DNA of 64,000 nucleotides from Sphingomonas sp. OV641 (GTDB lineage: Bacteria; Pseudomonadota; Alphaproteobacteria; Sphingomonadales; Sphingomonadaceae). The DNA lies in assembly GCF_900109205.1 (NCBI RefSeq), contig NZ_FNZB01000003.1, positions 1 to 64,000 on the forward strand, written 5' to 3'. Positions 1 through 8,909 of the stretch are shown piece by piece (position 1 is the first letter of the stretch; every line of letters starts with the position of its first letter). The position numbers were made by a program, and so were the translations under genes. Under the pieces are notes generated by a model. That model was not told the origin of the DNA. It saw nothing but the letters and a program-made list of their open reading frames with translations, and ran no database searches.

Positions 1-16
1 GCTCAGCTAAAGGTGA

Positions 17-93
<77 letters not shown>

Positions 94-114
94 CCTCAAA
101 CTGCGTTTCCCCAA

Positions 115-137
115 CCCTGCCTTTGGCGGGGTTTTTT
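115..137 (+). terminator. Intrinsic terminator after tRNA-fMet
   Basis: A 7-bp GC-rich stem (CCCTGCC with GGCGGGG, one G-T wobble) closes a 3-nt TTT loop and is followed immediately by six T residues. This is a textbook Rho-independent terminator 22 bases past the tRNA CCA end. Confidence 0.9.
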
Positions 138-274
138 GCGTTTTGGCCCTGCGTCTTGTTTCCCGATGCGGCTGTCAGGATGCCGGCGAGGTCGCCTTCC
201 ACATCCACGACCAGCGCGTCAGAACGATCGCCGAGATGAGTGGGCGCAGGATTTCCGTCGCCGCGTCCGTGGCG

Positions 275-420
275 CGGACGTTTGGTAAACTCGGCGGACG
301 CCATGCCGCCGAGGCTGTTGTGCGGACGCACGGTGCTGTAGTCCGTCCGCCATGGCTTGATGATCCGCCTTGCCGCAGCGAGCGAGGGGAACAGGTCGGG
401 TGCGGTTGGCTTCGACGCAC
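275..420 (-). mobile_element. IS3-family transposase (orfB) C-terminal remnant
   Basis: On the minus strand one frame reads DLFPSL, then AAARRIIKPW, RTDYSTVRPH and NSLGGMASAEF. This matches the conserved end of IS3-family integrase-type transposases, usually W..DYN.VRPH.SLGG.TPAEF. Only about 50 residues are recognisable. The DDE catalytic core, the orfA reading frame and the terminal inverted repeats are not seen, so this is a dead scar. It lies just downstream of the tRNA-fMet terminator. In the rest of 138-615 no other gene can be supported. Confidence 0.7.
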
Positions 421-615
421 TGCGTATCTCGCGTCGATGTTTGTGCGAGTCCCGCGCCGTGTCACACTCCGCCCTCAGGGGCTAAAACGGCCTTCAGGAT
501 TGCCCGAGATGCCGCCGGTTATCCCCCGCTAAATCGATCCGCCAATACACGGGGCCCGTCGGCGCTCCCGAGCACATATCGGCATCTGGCTGAGCGTGAG
601 AACCGTTGCCAGTCG

Positions 616-1578
616 TCAGCTCTGAACCACCCATCTGTCGGCATCGATCGCGGCCGATGATAGCGACAATTGCTCGATCAACCACAAGGTCGCGGGATCG
701 CGCGCGCTATGCTCGTGCCAGAGCACCCAATAATCGAAGCCACCGATCTCCGCCGGCGCGTCCAGACAGGCGAAGTGCTGCGCGGTGGCGAACTGCCGTG
801 CAGCGCGGGTGGGGATGGTCAGGATCGCGTCGGAGGTGCCGATCAGGTCCGAAGCGGCGTAGAAATACGGCAGCCGGGCAACCACGCGCCGCTCGTCAGC
901 CCGATCGCCCAGGCATTGGTGCACATGGTCGACGGCCGGGTCGCCGATGCTGATGCCGATATGCGGCCAGCGGAGATAATCATCCAGCGGCACCGGCCCG
1001 TCCTGATGGTGCCTGGCGAGGGGATGATCCGCGCGGACGATCACCGACTGGCTTTCGCGAAACAGGTGGCGTGAATGGGTCGCCGACAAGTCCGGCGCGA
1101 ACCCGTATACGATCAGGTCTAGATGGCCCGCCGCGCACTTGCGGACCATGTCCGACGTGAAGGGCGTGATTTCGATCCGGCAATCGGGGGCATAATGCCG
1201 GATGGTTGGAAGCACCGGCGCGATTACTGACAGCACGCCATAATCCGTCGCTGCGATCCGGAACACGCGCTTGATCTGGTCTGGCGTGAAGCGCGCCGGC
1301 TCCAGCACGCTGGAGGTCAGCGCCAGCCACTTCTCCAGCGGTCGGGCAAGCTCCACCGCGCGTGACGTCGGCGTCATGGCTGCTCCCGAGCGGACCAGCA
1401 GCGGATCGCCGACCTGACGTCGCAGCTCGCTAAGCGCCCGGCTAACGGTGGGCTGGCTGATCCCAAGCTGCTGCGCCGCCCGGCTGACGCTTCTGGTCTG
1501 AAGCAGCATGTGAAGCACGACCAGCAGGTTGAGATCGAAGTGCTTGATCGGACCACCCCTATTGAGAGTGGCTTGCAT
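616..1578 (-). CDS. LysR-family transcriptional regulator
   Basis: This DNA-binding regulator has about 320 residues if translated from the ATG at 1578; an upstream ATG at 1623 would add 15 residues with no family counterpart. The N-terminal winged helix-turn-helix covers roughly residues 14-72 (FDLNLLVVLHMLLQ, SVSRAAQQLGISQPTVSRAL). It is followed by a periplasmic-binding-protein-like effector domain (residues about 95-300). The FDLNLL start and the D-G-V-L spacing resemble the NodD/PnbR-type branch of LysR proteins, which respond to aromatic or acyl ligands. It diverges from the TonB-dependent receptor at 1786, so that receptor operon is its most likely target. The effector is unknown. Confidence 0.9.
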   Translation of the reverse strand: MQATLNRGGPIKHFDLNLLVVLHMLLQTRSVSRAAQQLGISQPTVSRALSELRRQVGDPLLVRSGAAMTPTSRAVELARPLEKWLALTSSVLEPARFTPDQIKRVFRIAATDYGVLSVIAPVLPTIRHYAPDCRIEITPFTSDMVRKCAAGHLDLIVYGFAPDLSATHSRHLFRESQSVIVRADHPLARHHQDGPVPLDDYLRWPHIGISIGDPAVDHVHQCLGDRADERRVVARLPYFYAASDLIGTSDAILTIPTRAARQFATAQHFACLDAPAEIGGFDYWVLWHEHSARDPATLWLIEQLSLSSAAIDADRWVVQS

Positions 1579-1785
1579 TAGCGTTGCGTAATCAGCGGCG
1601 CAAGGTCGCAGGTTCGCGCCCAAGGACCCACGCTTCGTCCTGCCGATGAGGCAGCGCAGCCGTGCTGCAACCTGGGTGAAATCAAACCTACGTTACCCCG
1701 TCACAATCCTCCTCGAGAGCCCTCGCGCACCGGTCCTTCTACCTACGACCGAATATTTGCGACTAAGTCCTGAATGGGGGGAAAC

Positions 1786-4320
1786 ATGCGTAAGTCTCTT
1801 TTGGTCGGCGGCGTTGCCGCCGCCGCGCTTTGCACGCTGTCCGGGGGGACGGCATGGGCGCAGAGCGCTGCCGAAAGCACGACGCCGACAGCAGGCAATG
1901 TCACCATCGACCGCACGACCGATGGTACTGGCGAAGATGCGGGCGCAGGGTCCGAAATCATCGTCACCGGCACCGCGCGCGCACAGCGCCGCTTTGACGC
2001 CTCCTACGCGATCAATACGCTGAACCAGGCGGAGATCGAAAAGATCGCGCCGGTGAACTTCGCCGATCTGATCGGCCAGCTGCCCGGCTTCCAGACGGAG
2101 ATTACCGGCGGCGAGGTGCAGAACATCTATCGCATCCGCGGCCTGCCGAACGATGGCGGCTTTGTCTCCTTCCAGCAGGATGGCCTGCCGCTGTTCCATG
2201 AGAATGACGGCGTCTTCTTCCGCGGCGATGCGATCCTGAAGCAGGATCTGATGACCCAGCGGCTGGAGGTGGTGCGCGGCGGCCCTGCGCCGGTCTTCTC
2301 CAGCTATTCGGGCGCGATCATCAACGCCATCACGCGCGAAGGCAGCGCCACGCCGAAGGGCGGCGCGCAGGTCACGCTGGGCGACACCGGCCTTTACCGC
2401 CTGGATGCCTTCCAGTCGGGCCCGCTCGGCAAGGACACGTATTATGCCATTGGCGGCTTCATTCGCCATCATGACGGCTATCGCGACAACGGCTTTCCCA
2501 ATGATCGCGGCGGCCAGATCCGCGCCAACATCCGCCACGATCTGGACAATGGCTTTGTCAAGCTGAGCGCCAATTACGTCAACGACAAGAACGTCTTCTA
2601 CCTGCCGATCCCGATCGCCGATCCGCGCGATCCGTCGGTTAGCCTCGATCCGTACATTGATTATTTCACCGGCACGATGAACTCGCCGGCGTTCCGCAAC
2701 GTCACCATCCCCTTCCGCAACGGGCAGGGCCAGACGGAAAGCCGCACCACCGATCTGTCGGACGGCCGCTACATGCGGATGTTCAACATCGGCGCGCAAT
2801 ATGAAGGTGATTTCGACGGCTGGCTGGTCTCGGCGAAGGCCGGCTACACTGAGGGCAAGAACCGCTTCACCGCTTTCTATTCGACCACCAATCCGGCCGA
2901 TGCGGCCAGCTTCGCCGCGGGCTATCTCGCCCGCGCGACGACGGCGTTCGGCCCGGTCGCCTCGTTCGGCTACACGCTGGCTGGCACCAACACGGTCTAT
3001 GACCCGTCCACCGCCTCCGGCCTCGTCATGCAGGGCCAGTATCGCGACATCGCGTCCGATTTCTATTCGGCGCAGGCCAATCTGTCCGTCGCGAAGCGGC
3101 TCGAGACGGGGTTGGGCAGCCATGACCTCACGCTCGGGCTCTACGGCAGCCTTTATGGGCAGGACCGTTTCTACGCCTATCAGAACTATCTGATCGAGGT
3201 CGCGGGAACGCCGCGCACGCTCGATCTGGTGGCGTACAATGCTGCCGGGACGGAGATCGGCCGCGTCACCGACAATGGCGTGCTGAATTACGCCGCAACG
3301 CTCAACCAGGGCGATTCCGACGCCTCCATGTTCGCGATCTACGCCAACGACACGTGGGAAATCGTGGACGGGCTGCGGATCGATGCCGGCATCCGGCACG
3401 AACGCTATGATTACCAGGGCTGGGGTGCGTTGACCGACCAGGTCAATCTGGGCGACTCCACCACTCTGGCGGACGATGCGACCCGCGGCTTCACCGGCGT
3501 GATCGTCGATCGCGACCTGAAGACGGAGGCGACCAACTGGACGGTCGGCGCCAATTACGACTTCAGCAACAATGTCGGCATCTACGCCCGCGCATCGCAC
3601 CTCGAAACGCCGCCCAACGTTCAGTCTGCGATGGATGTGAACCCTAATCCGGTCTACATCACCACCATTGCCGATCAGTATGAGGTCGGCCTGAAGCTGG
3701 CGAGCGGCCGCTCCTACCTCTACGCAACCGGCTTCTATTCGAACTTCGATCCGCTCAACGCCTCGTTCCTGGCGTTTGACCCCACGACCGGCCGCAACGA
3801 CGTGAACGTGCCCTTCATCGGCGAAGCGCAGATCCTGGGCGTCGAGCTGGACGGTGCGCTGGCGCTGACGCGCTGGTTCACGCTGAACGGATCGCTGACC
3901 ATCAGCGACCCCAAGTATAAGAACTTCGCCAGCACCACCGGCGCCGATCCGGAGCAGGTGGAGGGCAACCAGATCGTCCGCCAGCCCAAGGTATATGGCA
4001 ATATCCGCCCGTCGTTCGACTTCACGACCGGCGAGACCGACGTCTCGGTCTATGGCCGCTACACCTATATGGGAAAGCGCTTCGTCGATCTTTACAACAA
4101 CACCGCGCTGCCGGCCTATGGCACGATCGGCGCGGGTGTCACGGTGAACCATGGCCGGTGGAAGCTGCAGGTCGTCGCCGACAATCTGTTCAATGAAAAG
4201 GGCCTGACCGAGGGCAATACCCGCACGGACTCGCTCGCTGGGCAGGGGAGCACGGAGGCCATCTACGGTCGCCCGATCTTCGGCCGCAACTTCCGCCTGG
4301 TGGTGGGTCTGGACTGGTGA
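1786..4320 (+). CDS. TonB-dependent outer-membrane receptor
   Basis: This 844-residue outer-membrane transporter imports a ligand with TonB/proton-motive energy. A signal peptide ends near AWAQ (about residue 25). A TonB-box-like EIIVTGTA lies near residue 50. The plug domain follows, with LIGQLPGFQTE, IRGLPNDGG and RLEVVRGGPAP. The remainder is a 22-strand-type barrel ending in an aromatic residue (GLDW). The start is set at 1786 because a run of G residues sits immediately upstream; an ATG at 1774 lacks one. The last four bases overlap the GTG start of the next gene. Its plug and C-terminal tail (GLTEGN...IFGRNF) resemble the receptor at 42992-45526, suggesting paralogues. The ligand is unknown; the nuclease two genes downstream points to a phosphorylated or nucleotide-like substrate, which is inference. 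Confidence 0.93.
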   Translation: MRKSLLVGGVAAAALCTLSGGTAWAQSAAESTTPTAGNVTIDRTTDGTGEDAGAGSEIIVTGTARAQRRFDASYAINTLNQAEIEKIAPVNFADLIGQLPGFQTEITGGEVQNIYRIRGLPNDGGFVSFQQDGLPLFHENDGVFFRGDAILKQDLMTQRLEVVRGGPAPVFSSYSGAIINAITREGSATPKGGAQVTLGDTGLYRLDAFQSGPLGKDTYYAIGGFIRHHDGYRDNGFPNDRGGQIRANIRHDLDNGFVKLSANYVNDKNVFYLPIPIADPRDPSVSLDPYIDYFTGTMNSPAFRNVTIPFRNGQGQTESRTTDLSDGRYMRMFNIGAQYEGDFDGWLVSAKAGYTEGKNRFTAFYSTTNPADAASFAAGYLARATTAFGPVASFGYTLAGTNTVYDPSTASGLVMQGQYRDIASDFYSAQANLSVAKRLETGLGSHDLTLGLYGSLYGQDRFYAYQNYLIEVAGTPRTLDLVAYNAAGTEIGRVTDNGVLNYAATLNQGDSDASMFAIYANDTWEIVDGLRIDAGIRHERYDYQGWGALTDQVNLGDSTTLADDATRGFTGVIVDRDLKTEATNWTVGANYDFSNNVGIYARASHLETPPNVQSAMDVNPNPVYITTIADQYEVGLKLASGRSYLYATGFYSNFDPLNASFLAFDPTTGRNDVNVPFIGEAQILGVELDGALALTRWFTLNGSLTISDPKYKNFASTTGADPEQVEGNQIVRQPKVYGNIRPSFDFTTGETDVSVYGRYTYMGKRFVDLYNNTALPAYGTIGAGVTVNHGRWKLQVVADNLFNEKGLTEGNTRTDSLAGQGSTEAIYGRPIFGRNFRLVVGLDW

Positions 4321-5507
4321 TCCGCGCCGGCTTCGCGTGGCAGGCGGCGGCGCTGGTCGCCGCCTGCGCCGTCCCGCCCGGAGTCGCATCGGCCACGCCT
4401 GCCGCTGCCGCTCAGGCACCCGTGACGGATGCGGCCTTCGCCGCCCTGTCGCAGCGACTCTTTCCGCTGTTCACGGCGCTCGGCGCTGATCGAGGGGCGA
4501 CGGAGGCGCTCGCGCGTCAGCCGGCCGTCGCCACGCTGCTCGCTGCTCGCGCTGATCGGGTTGCCAGCTGCCAGCAGGAGCCGGGCTGCGCGGCGCAGGT
4601 GCTGGTCTGGCGAGAGGATGAGATCGCTGCGCTGACAAAGGCGTTGCCGGGCAGTCTTCCGGCGTTTGACGACGGTGTCGCCGCGCAGGCGAGGCGGGAG
4701 CTTCAGGGCGTCAACATGATCCTTGGCACCTATGGCCTGGGCGAGGTGCCACCCTATCCGGCGATCGACGGCGCGGGCACCATCAGCCCGGCCGAGCGCC
4801 GCGCCTGGCTTCAGGCGGCGCATTGGATGGCGCAGACGCCGCGTGCGGGATCGCTCAACGCCGTTGATCCGTCATTCGATTTCACCCTCGCCTTGCTCGA
4901 TGGCAGCAACCGCACCGATGCGGTTGCCTTCCTGCCGCTGGACGGCGGGATGAACGCCGCTGCCTTTGCCCGTGCGCGGCGGACGAACTGGGGCGCGTTC
5001 CGCTACACGGCGCTGATCGTCACCGGCATCGGCCCGGAGCTTGCGGACATGCCGCTCAGCCCCGGTGGCAAATATCATTTGCGCCTCGCGGCTCAGCAGT
5101 TCGCGCGCGGTGACGCTGCGTTCATCATCGTGTCGGGTGGACGGGCGCACCCCTTCAACACCCGCTTTGCCGAGGCGGTCGAGATGCGCCGCGCGTTGAT
5201 CGAACGCTATGGCATCCCGCCCGACCGGATCGTGATCGACCCGCATGCGCGGCACACGACCACCAACATGCGCAATGCCGCCCGGCTGCTGATCGCGATG
5301 GGCGCGCCGTTGACCCAGGACACGCTGGTTGTCTGCAATACGGTCCAGAGCGCCAATATCGGCAGCGCCGCCTTTGTCGATCGGAACCAGCGGGAGCTTG
5401 GCTATGCGCCGGGCACGGCCGGCACCCGGCTCAGCCCGACAGCGCTAGAATGGCGGCCTGCCGCTGCTGCCGCGCGGATCGACCCGCGCGATCCGCTCGA
5501 CCCCTAA
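4317..5507 (+). CDS. YdcF/ElyC/SanA-like (DUF218) exported protein
   Basis: This 396-residue protein starts at a GTG that overlaps the receptor stop codon (GTGA), so translation is probably coupled. An Ala-rich signal peptide occupies about residues 1-33. A helical N-terminal part (40-200) precedes a DUF218 fold at about 215-345. Family signatures there are ALIVTGIGPE, FIIVSGGRAHP, EAVEMRRALIERYGIPP and a T.NMRNAARLL segment. DUF218 proteins of the SanA/ElyC/YdcF group are envelope-associated and poorly defined; some influence peptidoglycan or undecaprenyl-phosphate metabolism. The long N-terminal extension is unlike short YdcF. Its position between a TBDR and a secreted nuclease suggests periplasmic processing of an imported compound, which is not proven. 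Confidence 0.75.
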   Translation: MIRAGFAWQAAALVAACAVPPGVASATPAAAAQAPVTDAAFAALSQRLFPLFTALGADRGATEALARQPAVATLLAARADRVASCQQEPGCAAQVLVWREDEIAALTKALPGSLPAFDDGVAAQARRELQGVNMILGTYGLGEVPPYPAIDGAGTISPAERRAWLQAAHWMAQTPRAGSLNAVDPSFDFTLALLDGSNRTDAVAFLPLDGGMNAAAFARARRTNWGAFRYTALIVTGIGPELADMPLSPGGKYHLRLAAQQFARGDAAFIIVSGGRAHPFNTRFAEAVEMRRALIERYGIPPDRIVIDPHARHTTTNMRNAARLLIAMGAPLTQDTLVVCNTVQSANIGSAAFVDRNQRELGYAPGTAGTRLSPTALEWRPAAAAARIDPRDPLDP

Positions 5508-5517
5508 GGAGGTGCCT

Positions 5518-6513
5518 GTGCGCCAGTTGCTCGCCGCCGTCACCGCCGGTCTCGTCGCCCTTCTCCCCCAGCCCGCGTTTGCCTGGGGAGAGCGCGGCCA
5601 TGCGGTGATCGACACCGCCGCGATCCACGCCATTCCGGCGGACGGCCCTGTCTTTCTGCAAAAGCACGTCGATTATATCGCCGCTTCCGCCTCGCAGCCC
5701 GATGGCTGGCGCGGCAATGCGGAAGGCTTCTCGAAGATCGTCGAGGATCCCAATCACGGCTGGTTTCGCGAACAATTCACCTTTCTGAAAACGATCCCGC
5801 GCAGCCGCTACGAATTCGTGCTGGCGCTCTACGACCAGCATCTGCGCATCCGGGCGAGCGATCCGGAGACGGCGGCGCGCACCAACGTCCGCTGGACCGG
5901 CACTTTGCCCTATGCCGCGATGGAGGCTTACGACCGGATCGTGGTGTGCATGCGCCAGGTGCGCAGGCTTGCTGGCGAGGGGCGCGATCCGGCTTTTGCC
6001 GAGCGGAACTGCGCCTTTGATGTGACCCGCCTTGGCCATTATATCGGCGATGCGGCCAACCCGCTGCACATCTCGGTTCATTCCGACGGATGGCGCGGTG
6101 AAAATCCCGATGGGTTCACCACCGACCGGAGCGTCCACGGCCGTTTCGAAAGCCGCTTCGTCGACCTGATCGCGCTTACCCCGGCGGACGTGCGTGCCCG
6201 CATCGGCGCGCCCGCGCGGCAGACGGGCGACATGTTCGATCATGTCCTGCGCTACGTCGATGCCTCGGGGGACAAGGTGCGGCAGGTCTATACGCTGGAA
6301 AAGCGCAGCGGCTTCGCCGACGCCAACGACCGGGACGTGCGCGAGCTGGTGCATGAGCGGATCGCCGCCGGCGCTTCCATGCTGCGCGACATGCTGGTTC
6401 GCGCCTGGGTCGAAAGCGCCCGCCCACCCGCGCAGATCACGCCCGCCCCGCTCGATTTCGCCAATCCCGCCTTCAACCCCGCCACGGGCTCGGCGCCAGC
6501 CGGTCCCCGCTGA
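5518..6513 (+). CDS. S1/P1-type nuclease family protein (secreted, zinc)
   Basis: This 331-residue exported enzyme belongs to the zinc-dependent S1/P1 nuclease / phospholipase C superfamily. The signal peptide is cut before WGERGH, leaving Trp1 and His6 of the mature protein, which are zinc ligands in P1 nuclease. A second ligand cluster is visible as GHYIGDAANPLHISVH (about residues 176-191). Such enzymes hydrolyse single-stranded nucleic acid and 3'-nucleotides. The start is placed at the GTG at 5518, because AAGGAGG at 5506-5512 has a 5-base spacing to it; the GTG at 5512 lies inside that site. It follows the DUF218 gene after 10 bases, in one operon with the TBDR. The C-terminal Pro/Ala tail (after about 300) looks disordered. 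Confidence 0.85.
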   Translation: MRQLLAAVTAGLVALLPQPAFAWGERGHAVIDTAAIHAIPADGPVFLQKHVDYIAASASQPDGWRGNAEGFSKIVEDPNHGWFREQFTFLKTIPRSRYEFVLALYDQHLRIRASDPETAARTNVRWTGTLPYAAMEAYDRIVVCMRQVRRLAGEGRDPAFAERNCAFDVTRLGHYIGDAANPLHISVHSDGWRGENPDGFTTDRSVHGRFESRFVDLIALTPADVRARIGAPARQTGDMFDHVLRYVDASGDKVRQVYTLEKRSGFADANDRDVRELVHERIAAGASMLRDMLVRAWVESARPPAQITPAPLDFANPAFNPATGSAPAGPR

Positions 6514-6560
6514 GCCTGTTGGCGAGGGCCCGGTCATGGCGCTCGGCACGGATCACGTCA

Positions 6561-7451
6561 TCATTCACGCGGGCGGCCGCTCGCAGGCGTGTCGGCGGTG
6601 GGCTGCCAGGTGGCGAGCAGGGCGCCGTCGCCCGGGTTCTGGAACGCCACCTCCTCCAGCGACACCGCGATCAGGCAGATCGGCCGCTGTTCGCGCCCGC
6701 CCGCCTCTCGGCAGCGCACCGGGCTGCCGTCGGGAAAGCGATCCACCCTTCCGGTCAGGCGCAGGTGCAGCCCGCGCCCGGGCGCCACGACATTCTCCGT
6801 CATGCGGACGACCGCCTCATATGGCTTGTCGTCGCGGCGCATCTGGCGCGGCGTATCGGCCCTGATCAGCTGGACGATGCCCAGCGTCTGGCCCGGCAGC
6901 GTCACCGGTGTCGCATCGGGCGCGGCTGACACGGCCGACGCGGCGGGGCAGGTTTCGCTGGAGGACCAGGGGCGGCCGATCCAGAAGCCTTCCATCGCCT
7001 CGATCGCGGCCGAGGGCTCCTGCCACCATTGCGCCACCGGCCAGCTCGTCGGGGCGACATGGATGCGCAGCGCCTCCACGTCCGCATCATAGCGCCAGCG
7101 CATCGGGAGCTGGGAGTCGCCGGGCGCCGACCCGTCGCAGCCGAACGGCACGATCAGCTCGAACCGCTTGCCGACCGTCGCGGTGGCCGTCGTCGGCAGC
7201 TCGGTACCGGAGGCCGCCGCGTCCGCGGCTGCCGCGCCCAGCGCGATCAGGTCGGATCGGCGCAGCACCTGTTCCACCGGCGGCGGCGCCTCCGCGCTCG
7301 GCGTCGGGGCAGGGCGCGGCGGCAGCACCGGGGCCGGTGGCGGAGGAACAGTGCTGCGGCCCAGCAGGAAACCGCCGCCGCCGATCGCGACCATTGCCGT
7401 GAGGCCGGCGGCGATGGCCAGCCGGCTGGTGCGAGGGGTCGGCTCAACCAT
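6561..7451 (-). CDS. Membrane-anchored protein of unknown function
   Basis: I do not recognise a family for this 296-residue protein. One N-terminal transmembrane segment (about residues 10-28, AIAAGLTAMVAIGGGGFLLG) is followed by a Pro-rich linker (33-57). A globular part then lies on the periplasmic side. Cys residues near 132, 192, 246 and 257 could form disulphides. It converges with the nuclease gene and is transcribed away from the permease at 7519, with only 67 bases between the divergent starts. It may be a lineage-specific envelope protein. Confidence 0.7.
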   Translation of the reverse strand: MVEPTPRTSRLAIAAGLTAMVAIGGGGFLLGRSTVPPPPAPVLPPRPAPTPSAEAPPPVEQVLRRSDLIALGAAAADAAASGTELPTTATATVGKRFELIVPFGCDGSAPGDSQLPMRWRYDADVEALRIHVAPTSWPVAQWWQEPSAAIEAMEGFWIGRPWSSSETCPAASAVSAAPDATPVTLPGQTLGIVQLIRADTPRQMRRDDKPYEAVVRMTENVVAPGRGLHLRLTGRVDRFPDGSPVRCREAGGREQRPICLIAVSLEEVAFQNPGDGALLATWQPTADTPASGRPRE

Positions 7452-7518
7452 GTGGGAACACTAGCAACATCCGTGCGATGCTTCATAGCGTCAATGCACA
7501 GGCTTTGCTGGAGGACAT

Positions 7519-8820
7519 GTGACGGTCGACCAAGCCCTGACGCTTGCGACTTTGGTGGCAGTGGTGGCGGCCCTGATCTGGGATCGGGTGCGCGCCGATG
7601 TCGTCGCGCTGACCGGCGCGGCGGTGCTGCTGATCACGGGCGTCATCCGGCCGGTCGAGCTGCAGGGCGCCTTTGCGAGCCCCGCCATTGTCGCGCTCGC
7701 CTCGCTGTTCGTCATCGCCTACGCGCTGGAACTGTCCGGCCTGCTCGATCGGGCCATCGCCGGCGGCGTCGCGATGTGCCGCCGCATGGGCGCGGCTGGC
7801 CTGTGGCTGTTGCTGGCGGCGATCGGCTGCGGGTCGGCGTTCCTCAATTCAACCCCGATCGTCGTGCTTGGCGCGCCGGTGATCCGGGATATCGCCAAGA
7901 CGCTTGGCCTTTCCCCCAAAAGATATCTGATGCCGCTGTCGTACATCACCGTGCTCACCGGCTGCTGCACGCTGATCGGCACCTCGACCAATCTACTGGT
8001 GGACGACATGGCGCGCGTCGCCGGCCAGCCGCGCTTCGGTTTGTTCGAAATCACGCCGGTCGGCCTGTCGATCGCGCTCGCCGGCGGGCTCTACCTGTTC
8101 CTCTTCTCTGGCAAGCTGCTCGATCGAAGCCTCGCCGCCAGCGCGGAGCCGCGCGAGACCGGCGACATCGATGTGCCAAGCGCCCAGGTCGGCCATGCGG
8201 AGCTATTCGCCGAACCGCGCCCGTATCAGCCGGCCAAGGCCGCGATCGCCTTTGCCGTGTTCGTCGGCGCCATTGCGATCGCCGCGCTCGAGCTGGCGCC
8301 GATCGCCGCCACGGCCTTTGCCGGCGCGGTGCTGCTGATCCTCCTGCGCGTCATTTCGGCGGATGAGGCTTATGGCGGGCTGCGGCCGCAGATCCTGATC
8401 CTCATCGCCGGCATGGTGGTGATCGGCATCGCCATGGAGGAAAGCGGCCTCGCCGCCGCCGCCACCAATGCGCTCGTCGGCGCGCTGCACGGGATCAGCC
8501 CGCTCGCCGCCCTTATCATTCTGTACGGGTTGACGATGGTGCTGACCGAATTGCTGTCGAACGCGACCGTGGCGGTGCTGGTCACGCCGGTGGCGGTCGC
8601 TTTGGCGGAAAGCCTGGGGGTCAGCCCGCGGCCGTTCATCGTGGCGGTGATGATGGCGGGCAGCGCCGCCTTCGCCACGCCGTTCGGCTATCAGACCAAC
8701 GTGATCGTCTATCAGATGGGCGGCTATCGCTACATGGATTTCGTCCGCGTCGGCCTGCCGCTCAACCTCATCACCTTTGCCGTCGCCATTGCCGCGATAC
8801 GCACCTTTTTTCCGTTTTGA
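7519..8820 (+). CDS. SLC13/DASS-type permease
   Basis: This 433-residue inner-membrane transporter has about 11 hydrophobic helices arranged as two homologous halves. Each half carries an anion-transporter style motif: LNSTPIVVLGAP with IGTSTNLLV in the first, and ELLSNATVAVLVTPVA with FGYQTNVIVY in the second. The family moves dicarboxylates, sulfate or arsenite-like anions with Na+ or H+. Many bacterial relatives carry two TrkA-C domains between the halves; here there is only a short hydrophilic linker (about 200-235). The GTG at 7519 is preceded by GGAGG. The substrate cannot be read from the sequence. It may serve the oxygenase genes that follow, but a hairpin and a promoter-like sequence separate them. 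Confidence 0.85.
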   Translation: MTVDQALTLATLVAVVAALIWDRVRADVVALTGAAVLLITGVIRPVELQGAFASPAIVALASLFVIAYALELSGLLDRAIAGGVAMCRRMGAAGLWLLLAAIGCGSAFLNSTPIVVLGAPVIRDIAKTLGLSPKRYLMPLSYITVLTGCCTLIGTSTNLLVDDMARVAGQPRFGLFEITPVGLSIALAGGLYLFLFSGKLLDRSLAASAEPRETGDIDVPSAQVGHAELFAEPRPYQPAKAAIAFAVFVGAIAIAALELAPIAATAFAGAVLLILLRVISADEAYGGLRPQILILIAGMVVIGIAMEESGLAAAATNALVGALHGISPLAALIILYGLTMVLTELLSNATVAVLVTPVAVALAESLGVSPRPFIVAVMMAGSAAFATPFGYQTNVIVYQMGGYRYMDFVRVGLPLNLITFAVAIAAIRTFFPF

Positions 8821-8852
8821 CGGTGCACGGCGGGCAGGTCGACCCGCCACCG
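8821..8852 (+). terminator. Hairpin after the SLC13-type permease
   Basis: Arms CGGTG..GGCGGG and CCCGCC..ACCG pair around an 8-base loop with one small bulge, starting at the base after the stop codon. No T run follows, so it is a hairpin terminator candidate rather than a classical one. Confidence 0.4.
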
Positions 8853-8858
8853 AATCCT

Positions 8859-8886
8859 TTGACAAAGGTGTAACGTGTTATAGGTT
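8859..8886 (+). promoter_or_regulatory. Candidate sigma70-type promoter for the PhyH gene
   Basis: TTGACA at 8859-8864 is followed after 16 bases by TAGGTT at 8881-8886, 23 bases before the ATG at 8910. The -10 match is weak. Between them lies TAAC-GT-GTTA, a small symmetric motif that could be an operator. Confidence 0.35.
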
Positions 8887-8909
8887 CTTCCGAAAAGCGG
8901 GAGGATGCC

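Noticed and set aside
616..1074. Plus-strand frames opposite the LysR gene at 616-1578
   Set aside because: They are shadows of the regulator, whose HTH and effector domain read clearly on the minus strand.
1693..4419. Very long antisense open frame opposite the first TonB receptor
   Set aside because: GC-rich codon bias opens the opposite strand. The translation is Arg/Ala/Asp-rich without motifs, while the plus-strand frame has a signal peptide, plug and barrel. The same applies to long antisense frames opposite 21658-24285, 25289-28234 and 58554-60824.
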